From assembly GCF_018383905.1 (NCBI RefSeq), contig NZ_JAGYWA010000001.1, positions 639,518 through 703,517 on the forward strand: 64,000 nucleotides of DNA, read 5' to 3'. Of the stretch, positions 33,407-41,382 are shown piece after piece. The stretch is from Flavobacterium branchiicola (GTDB lineage: Bacteria; Bacteroidota; Bacteroidia; Flavobacteriales; Flavobacteriaceae). The position numbers were made by a program, and so were the translations under genes. Numbering within the stretch: the first letter of the stretch is position 1; every line of letters starts with the position of its first letter. The notes below the pieces were generated by a model. The model saw nothing but the letters and a program-made list of their open reading frames with translations, had not been told where the DNA came from and searched no databases.

Positions 33407-34642
33407 ATGAAAAATCAAAGTGTAAAAAATAACATAGACTGGATAAGTGTTTTTATCTACATCTCGTTAGTAATATTAGGGTGGCTAAATATCTATTCAT
33501 CATCATTATTATCAACAGAAGGTACCTATCAAAAACAACTAATTTTTATTGGTTGTACCATTCCTTTGATATTTGTTGTACTTTTTGTTGACGGAAAGTT
33601 TTATGAAAAGTATGCCAGTATCATTTTTGGTGTATCGTTACTATCTCTTGCAGGGCTTTTCCTTTTTGGAAAAACAATTGCCGGGCAAAGATGTTGGTAT
33701 GCCATTGGAAGTTTTACTTTGCAACCATCTGAGTTTGCAAAAGCCGCTACATCATTAGCTTTAGCAAAATACTTAAGTGATTCGCAAATCAATCTGAAAG
33801 ACGTAAACAGGCAAATTCAGGCTCTTGCAATTGTATTTTTACCGGTTATACTTATCTTACCGCAGCCGGATCCCGGAAGTGCGTTAATCTACAGTATTTT
33901 TATTATCGTTCTGTACAGAGAAGGATTACCATCATGGTATGTTCTTACAGGGTTTATTACAATACTTTTATTTGTACTTACACTAGTTTTAGAACCTTGG
34001 GTGGTAATACTTTTGGCAGCATTAGTATTAGCTGTTATACATTTTAAAGGTCGGGTTGTAGACAGAAATTTACTTATGAGTGGTATTCTTTTGGTCATAG
34101 CCTCAGCTTTTGTTTTTTCTGTAGATTATGTATTTGATCACGTTTTCAAGCAACACCATAGAGATCGTTTCAATATTTTACTTGGAAAAACAGTCGATAT
34201 GAAAGGTATTGGATACAATACCAATCAATCTGAAATCGCGATTGGATCGGGAGGATGGATTGGAAAAGGATTTTTACAAGGAACACAAACTAAAGGAGGA
34301 TTTGTACCAGAACAACATACCGATTACATTTTCACCACTGTTGGAGAAGAATGGGGTTTTGTTGGTTCATTTGTTGTAATTGCTCTTTTTGTTGGGCTAT
34401 TTTTGAGGGTTATTTATTTAGCGGAAAGACAAAAAACCAAATTCAGCAGGGTTTATGGTTATTGTGTTGCCGGAATTCTTTTCATTCACTTTTTTGTAAA
34501 TATTGCTATGGTTATTGGTATTTTCCCAACAATTGGAGTCCCTCTGCCCTTTTTCTCGTATGGAGGTTCCGGACTATGGGGATTCACTATTTTGTTGTTT
34601 ATATTCTTAAAAATGGATGCCAATAAAGTAAATGAATGGTAA
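33407..34642 (+). CDS. rodA: Peptidoglycan polymerase RodA
   Basis: SEDS-family glycosyltransferase that polymerises lipid II for side-wall growth, acting with PBP2. The 411 residues hold about ten membrane helices and the SEDS signatures: RCWYAIGSFTLQPSEFAKAA, LPQPDPGSALIYS with the essential Asp, FVPEQHTDYIFTTVGEEWGF and GVPLPFFSYGGSGLWGF. It is the last gene of the shape operon and is followed by a bidirectional terminator after 160 bases. Confidence 0.96.
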   Translation: MKNQSVKNNIDWISVFIYISLVILGWLNIYSSSLLSTEGTYQKQLIFIGCTIPLIFVVLFVDGKFYEKYASIIFGVSLLSLAGLFLFGKTIAGQRCWYAIGSFTLQPSEFAKAATSLALAKYLSDSQINLKDVNRQIQALAIVFLPVILILPQPDPGSALIYSIFIIVLYREGLPSWYVLTGFITILLFVLTLVLEPWVVILLAALVLAVIHFKGRVVDRNLLMSGILLVIASAFVFSVDYVFDHVFKQHHRDRFNILLGKTVDMKGIGYNTNQSEIAIGSGGWIGKGFLQGTQTKGGFVPEQHTDYIFTTVGEEWGFVGSFVVIALFVGLFLRVIYLAERQKTKFSRVYGYCVAGILFIHFFVNIAMVIGIFPTIGVPLPFFSYGGSGLWGFTILLFIFLKMDANKVNEW

Positions 34643-34801
34643 TTATTAAATGCTCAAAGTTTAAATTCAAATATTGATTCTGAACATTAATTTTCAGCTG
34701 TAATTCTTTAAGTTATACATCATCAGAACAATATATTTAGCATTAGCTTTTTATCTATCTAATGATCTGAAAACAATTAAAATTCAATAAAATAAATACA
34801 T

Positions 34802-34837
34802 AAAAAAAGTCCGAAGTTTAATACTTCGGACTTTTTT
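34802..34837. terminator. Bidirectional terminator rodA / DedA gene
   Basis: AAAAAAGTCCGAAGT / ACTTCGGACTTTTTT with a short loop between convergent genes. Confidence 0.88.
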
Positions 34838-34854
34838 ATTTTGTTAAACGTTAT

Positions 34855-35535
34855 TTATACATGTTCACTTGGTCTCTTTTTTAAAAGCTTTAAAAGTACA
34901 GGGAATGTAGAAATGATAACTATAATAATAATGATATATTCAATATGTTGTTTTAAATCTATCCCTTGTTTCAAAAAGACACCATACAGATAATGTCCTG
35001 CAAAGATTAATATAAACGACCATAAAAAAGAACTTAGTATATTGTAGAACATAAACTTCTTCTTATCCATAGAAACTATTCCCGCAATGATTGGCGCAAA
35101 AGTTCTGAAGATTGGAAGAAAACGAGCATATATAATAGCTTTTCCACCATATTTTTCAAAAAAGTCTTTTGATTGCAAAAGGTATTTTTTCTTAAACCAG
35201 AACGTATCTTCTTTCTTAAATAAGTAATAACCACTTTTGGCTCCAAACCAATAACCGGTCATATTACCAAAAACTCCCATAATAGCTACTGCCAGCGAAA
35301 GTAAAAAAACATTAATAAAATCACCTGGAATATAAACCACATTCTGGACTAAATCGCGACTGTAAATACCCGCTAAAAAAAGTAAACTGTCTCCCGGAAG
35401 AAAAAAACCTGCAAAAAGTCCTGTTTCGGCAAAAACTATAAACAGAACAATAAACAACCCAATTTCAAAACCTCCGATACTTAAAGTTATATAAAATTCA
35501 GGGTTTATTAACTGGGTCCAATCAAAATTATTCAT
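34855..35535 (-). CDS. DedA-family (VTT domain) membrane protein
   Basis: Inner-membrane protein of the DedA/SNARE-associated family; characterised members flip undecaprenyl phosphate or other lipids and help keep membrane potential. From ATG 35535 the product has 226 residues. It shows FAETGLFAGFFLPGDSLLFL, GYWFGAKSGYYLFKKEDTFW, and the family core with the conserved Arg residues in YGGKAIIYARFLPIFRTFAP. Re-entrant and membrane helices alternate as expected. A TTG start 14 codons upstream adds an unlikely basic stretch. Confidence 0.92.
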   Translation of the reverse strand: MNNFDWTQLINPEFYITLSIGGFEIGLFIVLFIVFAETGLFAGFFLPGDSLLFLAGIYSRDLVQNVVYIPGDFINVFLLSLAVAIMGVFGNMTGYWFGAKSGYYLFKKEDTFWFKKKYLLQSKDFFEKYGGKAIIYARFLPIFRTFAPIIAGIVSMDKKKFMFYNILSSFLWSFILIFAGHYLYGVFLKQGIDLKQHIEYIIIIIVIISTFPVLLKLLKKRPSEHV

Positions 35536-35631
35536 AAAAAGAATTTGGTTATACTTATAAAAGGGTGAAATTAACAATAATTTGCTTTAACCACAATTAA
35601 ATGCTTTATTTTAAAGATAAATTAACTATTA

Positions 35632-35660
35632 AAAAAGCCCAAGTACAAACCCGGGCTTTT
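35632..35660 (-). terminator. Terminator after the HMA gene
   Basis: AAAAAGCCC / GGGCTTTT with a 12-base loop just downstream of the heavy-metal-domain gene. Confidence 0.75.
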
Positions 35661-35664
35661 AAAA

Positions 35665-36009
35665 TTATTCTTGTCTTTCGTATTTACAGCAAGAATGAAG
35701 ATTATCATAATCAGCAACCGTAGCTTTAACCTCTTTTGTATCGTGCCCCGCTTTTGCAATCGCCTTATTTAAATCTTGCGTTGAAGATTTTTCTTCATTT
35801 AAAATTACATTCAATTGATGTGAACTTATGTCCCAAGTTGCTGTTTTCACGCCCGGAACTGCAAATGCCGCTTTTTCAATACGTTTTTTGCATTGCTCGC
35901 AATTACCATTTACCTCTGTAGTATATTTTAAATTCTTATTTTTTTTGTCCTGAGCTTGTGTCGAGATTCCAAAAAATGCTAGTAATACAATTAAAATTAA
36001 GTTTTTCAT
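35665..36009 (-). CDS. Exported heavy-metal-associated (HMA) domain protein
   Basis: A 114-residue periplasmic protein: signal peptide ending STQAQ, then one HMA ferredoxin-like fold (about 28-95) with the metal-binding GNCEQCKKRIEKAAFAVPGV (CxxC). A C-terminal Cys pair follows near SCCKYERQE. Such domains bind Cu(I) or other soft metals. It is the last gene of a minus-strand group with a TonB-dependent receptor and an HYC_CC_PP protein, which points to metal uptake or handling, most likely copper. Confidence 0.88.
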   Translation of the reverse strand: MKNLILIVLLAFFGISTQAQDKKNKNLKYTTEVNGNCEQCKKRIEKAAFAVPGVKTATWDISSHQLNVILNEEKSSTQDLNKAIAKAGHDTKEVKATVADYDNLHSCCKYERQE

Positions 36010-36038
36010 TTTGTCTAATATTAAAGTTTTAAATTAAT

Positions 36039-38045
36039 TTATTTTATTTTAAATCGCAATCCTGCATAATACATTTGTCCGAAGATTGGCGCATATGCTA
36101 TCGAAGCATCAAAATTGGGTCCAAATGGATCTTCTGCTCCTAAAATTGCTTTTTGTTGTTTGTAATTTCCAATGTTTTCTCCTCCAATATAAACCTCAAA
36201 AACCGGAGAAAAAACTCTTGTTACCTGAGCATTCATAACGGCATAAGATGGTGAGAAATCCGGAAACTGATCTTCCACTGGATTAGATGCCGTATAAGGC
36301 AATTGTTGCTTTCCTGACCAATTAAAGGTATAATCAAACTTCCATTGTTTTCCATTGTTTGAAGGTGTTTCGTATTCCAGATTTCCTAAAAAACGATGTT
36401 TTGCCTGAAGCGGACGTTGAAAAGTTCCTCTTAGATAGTCAGTTTGAATGTCGTAATATTTATAAGCTGTTCTTAAATTAAGATTATGAATCAACTCATA
36501 ATTAAATTCAACTTGAAGACTGTTTGCAAATGAACTTCCTTTTAAATTATAAAATAAAACATCCTGAGGACTCTGCATTAAATCAACAACAGCCTGGTTT
36601 TGAAAGTCAGTTCTGTACAAGTCAAATCCAGCTTCGGCATTTTTATTAAAAAGTTTAAATTTCTGCGAGAAGCTTACGCCATAATTCCAGGCAATTTCAG
36701 GATTTAGTCCGTAGATTTTTCCGTTAGTATCTAAAATTGAGAATGTTCTTGAACTTGCGAAAAGTTGTTGATTTTCGGCAAAAATATTGGCTGAACGCTT
36801 CCCTCTTCCTGCAGAAAAACGAACTACTCCATTTTTCCATGGATTATACCTCATGTGCAAACGAGGTGTCACAAAAAATCCAAGTCGATTATGATTGTCA
36901 ACTCTTCCTCCCAAAATCAAACTAAAATTATCGGTATTGTCGTAGGTGTATTCAAAAAATGCCCCAACAGAATTATCAATTCTACTGTAATCATTTACAT
37001 TCACAAATTCCTGATACTGATCATACGTGAAATTTAATCCGGTTGTGAATTTATGCATCGTATTGCTGATAATCGAATTGAAAATTAAATTCGAATAAAA
37101 ACTATTCTGCTTGATATCATATTGATTTAAACCATAATAGGAATCTTGCTTGTGGCTGTTAAAAGCATTTTGAAAACCAATACTCTGATAAGGCATATCT
37201 GGAAAAACATATCCTATTTTGGTCGATACATCAAAGCGTTCTGTGTTGATTTCTGAACCCCATTTATTTGTGGTTCCGCGATCTCGATCTTTATCAAAAT
37301 CAACCTCTCCGGTTTGCTTTTTATCATTCATATATCTGAAATTGATAAAACTTACCAAACCACTTTCGGCATCATAATATTGATAACGATTTAAAACATT
37401 GATTTGCTTCCCTAACGGATTATCCAGAAAACCATCGTCATTCATATCGTTTTTTGCTACACGGGTGTTTCCATGAACAAAAAGACTTGTAGCCCATTTA
37501 TCTGATAGTTTTTTATTAAACTGAGTATTCAATTCAAAACGGGCATCGGTAGAACCGTAAGCATTCAGAAAAAACGGAACATCATTTAATGGTTTTAAAA
37601 GCTCTGTGTTTATTTGTCCCGAAATACTTTCGTAACCATTAATAACACTTCCGGCTCCTTTTGTAATCTGAACACTTTCTATCCAGGTTCCCGGAGTAAA
37701 AGATAATCCATAGGCCTGAGAAGCGCCACGAACGGATGGAATATTTTCTTCGGTAATCATTAGGTACGGACTTGTTAAACCTAACATTTTGATTTGTTTG
37801 GTTCCAGTTAAGGCATCCGAGAAATTGACATCTATAGAAGGATTTGTCTCAAAACTCTCAGCAAGATTACAGCAAGCAGCTTTTAAAAGTTCTTTACTGG
37901 TTATTACTGATGTATTAGCGGTAAGGGTGTACGATTTTTTAATTCCCTTTTGCTTCTTGGTGATTTTTACTTCTTCTAAATCTTCTTGCGAAAACACAGA
38001 CAAGGAAAGCAAAATCATGCCCAAAAGCATAATATTTTTGTGCAT
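36039..38045 (-). CDS. TonB-dependent receptor, probable metal (copper) type
   Basis: Outer-membrane active-transport channel. The 668 residues start with a signal peptide (LGMILLSLSVFSQ), a short TonB-box-like stretch (EDLEEVKITKKQKG) and the plug domain (about 40-150). The plug carries a Cys pair (LLKAACCNLAESFETNPSID) and GAGSVINGYESISGQIN. The 22-strand barrel runs to the C-terminal FGQMYYAGLRFKIK. There is no CarboxypepD_reg or STN domain, unlike the receptors at 44605 and 53649. The Cys pair and the HMA neighbour suggest a soft-metal substrate; that is inference. Confidence 0.9.
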   Translation of the reverse strand: MHKNIMLLGMILLSLSVFSQEDLEEVKITKKQKGIKKSYTLTANTSVITSKELLKAACCNLAESFETNPSIDVNFSDALTGTKQIKMLGLTSPYLMITEENIPSVRGASQAYGLSFTPGTWIESVQITKGAGSVINGYESISGQINTELLKPLNDVPFFLNAYGSTDARFELNTQFNKKLSDKWATSLFVHGNTRVAKNDMNDDGFLDNPLGKQINVLNRYQYYDAESGLVSFINFRYMNDKKQTGEVDFDKDRDRGTTNKWGSEINTERFDVSTKIGYVFPDMPYQSIGFQNAFNSHKQDSYYGLNQYDIKQNSFYSNLIFNSIISNTMHKFTTGLNFTYDQYQEFVNVNDYSRIDNSVGAFFEYTYDNTDNFSLILGGRVDNHNRLGFFVTPRLHMRYNPWKNGVVRFSAGRGKRSANIFAENQQLFASSRTFSILDTNGKIYGLNPEIAWNYGVSFSQKFKLFNKNAEAGFDLYRTDFQNQAVVDLMQSPQDVLFYNLKGSSFANSLQVEFNYELIHNLNLRTAYKYYDIQTDYLRGTFQRPLQAKHRFLGNLEYETPSNNGKQWKFDYTFNWSGKQQLPYTASNPVEDQFPDFSPSYAVMNAQVTRVFSPVFEVYIGGENIGNYKQQKAILGAEDPFGPNFDASIAYAPIFGQMYYAGLRFKIK

Positions 38046-38148
38046 ATAAAAATGATTTTAATGTTAATTAGAAAACTGCTTTCTTATTTTTTATAAAAAA
38101 TACAAGCAGAAAAGGCAAGCCAAAGTGGGCTTGATTCTAACATTAAAA

Positions 38149-38547
38149 TCAGGAGTAAAAAATATATTGATTGTATAATTTAAATAAAGGGGGCGCATTG
38201 GCATCAGAATAATAGGCAATTATCTGATTTGTTTTGAAATTTGGAACTGCCAAAAATGCAATTGGTTTGAATTCCTGAATTACTGCAGGAAAATCAAGCT
38301 GAAAAAAGAAGATCTTAAAAGTAGCATGATCTGATTTTTTTTCAAAATGAACCACTTTGTCTTTACAACAAGATGATTTTTTTTCAGAAGCTCCGCAACA
38401 TTTTTTTTCTGGTGTTCCGGAAACTGTAGTATTTAATGAAACAGAAGCAATTTTACCTCCGCAATAATGCACATCAAAAGCAAATCCAAAGTTGGAAACC
38501 AACAATAGAAAAGCTAAAAACAATCCTGTGCACTTTTTTAAATTCAT
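38149..38547 (-). CDS. HYC_CC_PP family protein
   Basis: A 132-residue exported protein named for its motifs, all visible here: VHYCGGKIASV (HYC), KKCCGASEKKSSCCKDKVVH (CC) and NAPPLFKLYNQ (PP). A signal peptide occupies about 1-24. The cysteines and His residues suggest metal binding; function is not established. It sits between the TonB-dependent receptor and the exosortase F pair on the same strand, a neighbourhood I recall from other Flavobacterium genomes. Confidence 0.88.
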   Translation of the reverse strand: MNLKKCTGLFLAFLLLVSNFGFAFDVHYCGGKIASVSLNTTVSGTPEKKCCGASEKKSSCCKDKVVHFEKKSDHATFKIFFFQLDFPAVIQEFKPIAFLAVPNFKTNQIIAYYSDANAPPLFKLYNQYIFYS

Positions 38548-38592
38548 ATTGCAAAATTATCTAAAAAGACTTAAAAAAATTCTAATGAAATG

Positions 38593-39039
38593 TTATTTTT
38601 TGAAATTTTCCTGCTGGTAATAAAATGCAGGAATAAATAATATAACAAATATGGGCTGAATTATAAATCTTCGAACATAAAACAAAAGCCAGTTTCCATC
38701 TGGGAAATATTCTAAGATTAAAACAAATGCTACCATTAAAAATACCAGAAAAAACAGGTAAAGAAAAGTACTAAATTTTAAGATTTCGACATCTCTAAAC
38801 AAATTATAAATCAGAGCTAAAGACAAAATCGAATTCAAAGAATAACGCACTAAAAGCCCGCCAAGAAGCTTTAAAACATCTACTTGAGGATAAGGCGTAT
38901 TTTTAAATTCAGCTTCAAAATATACTAAAAACGGATCGTAAAAAAGGCTGTTCTCAAAAGCTCTGATAAGACCAAAGCCGAATATAATAAGAATCGAAAT
39001 TCCAATTTTATTTCGATGCTCGATTAATCTATTTAGCAT
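38593..39039 (-). CDS. Exosortase F system-associated protein
   Basis: A 148-residue membrane protein with four to five helices, including FGLIRAFENSLFYDPFLVYF and VRRFIIQPIFVILFIPAFYY, the pattern of the family found beside XrtF in Flavobacteria. Its role is not known. It overlaps the exosortase gene by 11 bases, so the two are co-translated. No PEP-CTERM-like substrate gene is seen nearby. Confidence 0.85.
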   Translation of the reverse strand: MLNRLIEHRNKIGISILIIFGFGLIRAFENSLFYDPFLVYFEAEFKNTPYPQVDVLKLLGGLLVRYSLNSILSLALIYNLFRDVEILKFSTFLYLFFLVFLMVAFVLILEYFPDGNWLLFYVRRFIIQPIFVILFIPAFYYQQENFKK

Positions 39040-39565
39040 ATTTCGAAAATTTACTTACCCAAATCACCCACAGTGCAAACACGATTCCGTAAATAATCAG
39101 AGGAAAAAGAACACCATGTATAAAATGAAGATGTTGCGGATAATTAAACAATAATACTGTCAAAAGAGCAATTCGGATAACATTTAGAACATAAATAAAA
39201 AACACTCCGAATAAAATAAAAAGTAAAGTCGTTTTAAATTTTCCTGAAAAGGCAATCACAAAAGACACAAATAATATAATAACACTTACGGCATTGCACC
39301 CCTCAATTATCCTAATAATATATTTATTATTGTACAAAACGTTTAAACAAGATTCATGTACACTTTGTACAATTTTTATGTCTGAATTAAAAAAAAGCAT
39401 TAAGCTTTCAACATGTCTCCCAACTACCTTTGTGATTCCGTCAACCTCTATTAAATCAAAACTATTTAAATATAACTTATAAAGTATAGTGAGTATAATA
39501 TATACCGAGAAAAACGTGCTTATAAAAATTAAGAATGGTTTAAATTGTACTAAATATTTTTTCAA
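39029..39565 (-). CDS. xrtF: Exosortase family protein XrtF
   Basis: Putative inner-membrane cysteine transpeptidase. Exosortases cleave and process C-terminally tagged exported proteins, in the manner of archaeosortases and sortases. The 178 residues hold several helices and the catalytic triad: Cys in IIEGCNAVSVIILFVSF, Arg in YVLNVIRIALL and His in LHFIHGVLFPLII. The start is TTG at 39565, because a stop codon lies in frame five codons upstream and no ATG precedes the first helix. A -7 element TAAATTTG reads on the minus strand at 39586-39579. The substrates of XrtF are not known. Confidence 0.88.
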   Translation of the reverse strand: MKKYLVQFKPFLIFISTFFSVYIILTILYKLYLNSFDLIEVDGITKVVGRHVESLMLFFNSDIKIVQSVHESCLNVLYNNKYIIRIIEGCNAVSVIILFVSFVIAFSGKFKTTLLFILFGVFFIYVLNVIRIALLTVLLFNYPQHLHFIHGVLFPLIIYGIVFALWVIWVSKFSKYAK

Positions 39566-39611
39566 TGGATTTTTTTTTCAAATTTATGTATTTTTTGAGA
39601 GTAGCTTTAAA

Positions 39612-39619
39612 TACTTTTG
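39612..39619 (+). promoter_or_regulatory. Candidate -7 element of the GAF gene
   Basis: TACTTTTG, 17 bases before the ATG; an upstream TTG at 39595 lies 14 bases away, shorter than the usual spacer. The promoter region is shared with divergent xrtF. Confidence 0.35.
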
Positions 39620-39636
39620 TATAAAATTATTACATC

Positions 39637-40092
39637 ATGAGTTTTCAGGAATTACAACCAAAAGTAAGCGCTATTGTAGCTGAAAATAGTACAAACAGAG
39701 ACGAAAAATTATTAGCAATCTGTCAATTGCTAAATGAAAATATAGAATATTACAACTGGGTTGGCTTTTATTTTGCCAATCACGAGAACAAAACATTGCA
39801 CCTTGGCCCTTATGTTGGAGCAGAAACAGATCATACTGTTATTCCGTTTGGGAAAGGAATTTGTGGTCAGGTAGCCGAAAGTAATGCCAATTTTGTAGTG
39901 CCGGATGTAGCAGCACAAGACAATTATATTGCCTGCAGTTTCACCGTTAAATCAGAAATTGTAGTTCCTTTATTTGTAAACGGGGTAAATATTGGTCAAA
40001 TCGATATTGACAGCCATGTTATTGATCCTTTTACAGAAGCTGACGAAAGATTTTTAGAATTTGTAAATCAAGAAGTTGCAAAATTATTCTAG
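39637..40092 (+). CDS. GAF-domain protein, probable free methionine-(R)-sulfoxide reductase
   Basis: A 151-residue single GAF domain. It carries the fRMsr-type pattern: NWVGFYFANHENKTLHLGPY, VIPFGKGICGQVAES with one conserved Cys, and YIACSFTVKSEIVVPLFVNG with the Cys that is catalytic in E. coli MsrC. IGQIDIDSHVIDPFTEADE then follows. The third family Cys, earlier in the same loop, is replaced, so activity is likely but not certain. Members repair free oxidised methionine in the cytoplasm. Confidence 0.82.
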   Translation: MSFQELQPKVSAIVAENSTNRDEKLLAICQLLNENIEYYNWVGFYFANHENKTLHLGPYVGAETDHTVIPFGKGICGQVAESNANFVVPDVAAQDNYIACSFTVKSEIVVPLFVNGVNIGQIDIDSHVIDPFTEADERFLEFVNQEVAKLF

Positions 40093-40123
40093 AAGAACTA
40101 TTTTTAAGTAAAAATAGAACGGA

Positions 40124-40819
40124 ATGAAAAGCAATATCTTCATTTTTCTGCTTCTGATACTTTCAGTTAATCTGTCTGCACAAATTAACATGCTCTCGAA
40201 AAAAATCTTTCTGGACTCGTTAAATCGTGAATGTACACCCGAAAAATATGCTTATACTAGAGTAATTACCAACTACTCTCAAAAAAGTGTTCGCTATGTT
40301 GTAACTGATTTTTACAAGAACGGCAGAAAAAAAATGACCGGAGCTACTTTAGACAGAGATATTCTAAAAAAGGATGGAGAGTTTATTTGTTATTACAAAA
40401 ACGGAGCAAAAGAATCTGTGGTAAATTATTCTCAGGATCATAAAGAAGGAAAAGAAATTAGTTGGTACGAAAACCAAAATAAAAAATCTGAGAAACAGAA
40501 TATCTGGAATCCTAAAACGAAGGCTGTTCAAACTTCTATTCTTAATTTTTGGAATACAGAAAATGAGCAGAAAGTAATTGATGGGAATGGTGAGTATGCC
40601 AGTACCGATAATTTTGTTACTGAAAAAGGAGTCCTTAAAAATGGTTTAAAGCAAGGTCTCTGGCAGGGAAATGATGCCTTACGTAAAATTACATTTACTG
40701 AAAATTACGACAAAGGAATCTTAATCTCGGGAGTAGGCGTAAATGAAAACAATATAAATTATTCTTATTCTTCGCTAAATGAAAGAATAGCACCTAAAAA
40801 AACAGCTTCAAATCGTTAA
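40124..40819 (+). CDS. Exported MORN/YwqK-like repeat protein
   Basis: A 231-residue protein with a signal peptide (SNIFIFLLLILSVNLSAQ). Short repeats of the MORN/YwqK-variant type follow: VTDFYKNGRKKMTGATLDRD, GEFICYYKNGAKESVVNYSQ, GKEISWYENQNKKSE and KNGLKQGLWQGNDA. In Bacteroidetes such exported repeat proteins are common and of unknown role. It is 31 bases after the GAF gene and may be co-transcribed. Confidence 0.75.
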   Translation: MKSNIFIFLLLILSVNLSAQINMLSKKIFLDSLNRECTPEKYAYTRVITNYSQKSVRYVVTDFYKNGRKKMTGATLDRDILKKDGEFICYYKNGAKESVVNYSQDHKEGKEISWYENQNKKSEKQNIWNPKTKAVQTSILNFWNTENEQKVIDGNGEYASTDNFVTEKGVLKNGLKQGLWQGNDALRKITFTENYDKGILISGVGVNENNINYSYSSLNERIAPKKTASNR

Positions 40820-40863
40820 AAACGAATTTCTTAGGTCTTATTTTTAGATTCTTTTATTTTTTT

Positions 40864-40894
40864 TTGATTTTTCTGTTTTTTTAATCTAATTTTG
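40864..40894 (+). promoter_or_regulatory. Promoter of rpsO
   Basis: TTG at 40864-40866, 20 bases of spacer, then TAATTTTG at 40887-40894: a full match to the Bacteroidetes consensus, 54 bases before the rpsO ATG. Confidence 0.65.
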
Positions 40895-40948
40895 CACCCG
40901 TCTACAAAAGATGTAAGACATACATAAAAATCATTAAATAATATTGGA

Positions 40949-41215
40949 ATGTATTTAAGCAAAGAAAAGAAAGAAGAGATTTTCGCACAACACGGTGGTG
41001 CAACAAACACTGGAAGCGCAGAAGGTCAAATTGCATTGTTCACTTATAGAATTTCTCACTTAACTGAACACTTGAAAAAAAATCGTCACGATTACAACAC
41101 AGAGCGTTCTCTTGTACTATTAGTAGGTAAAAGAAGATCGTTGTTAGATTACTTGAAAAAGAAAGAGATCAACAGATATCGTGAGATTATCAAAGTATTG
41201 AATATCAGAAAATAA
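40949..41215 (+). CDS. rpsO: 30S ribosomal protein S15
   Basis: Primary 16S-rRNA-binding protein of the small subunit. The 88 residues show TGSAEGQIALFTYRISHLTE, HLKKNRHDYNTERSLVLLVG and KRRSLLDYLKKKEINRYREI, all standard. Placed directly upstream of pnp as in many bacteria, with a terminator between them. Confidence 0.97.
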   Translation: MYLSKEKKEEIFAQHGGATNTGSAEGQIALFTYRISHLTEHLKKNRHDYNTERSLVLLVGKRRSLLDYLKKKEINRYREIIKVLNIRK

Positions 41216-41225
41216 TCAATATAGA

Positions 41226-41257
41226 AAAGAGGTGCGAAAGTGCCTCTTTTTGTTTTT
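41226..41257 (+). terminator. Terminator after rpsO
   Basis: AAAGAGGTGC / GTGCCTCTTT around a GAAA loop, followed by T-rich sequence. It may allow partial read-through into pnp. Confidence 0.75.
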
Positions 41258-41303
41258 ACATTACACGCATACTATTACAAGAAAAAAAGTTTGGTTTTTC
41301 ATT

Positions 41304-41355
41304 GGGTTTTAGACAACAACAACTACACACAACAACTACAACACAACTAAAACCC
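41304..41355 (+). promoter_or_regulatory. Leader hairpin of pnp with CA-rich loop
   Basis: GGGTTTTAG (41304-41312) pairs with CTAAAACCC (41347-41355). The 34-base loop between them consists almost only of A and C (ACAACAACAACTACACAC and so on). It ends 27 bases before the pnp ATG. In E. coli pnp controls its own mRNA through a leader hairpin; whether this hairpin does the same is inference. Confidence 0.5.
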
Positions 41356-41382
41356 ATTGTATAATCAATAAGGAAAAAATTT

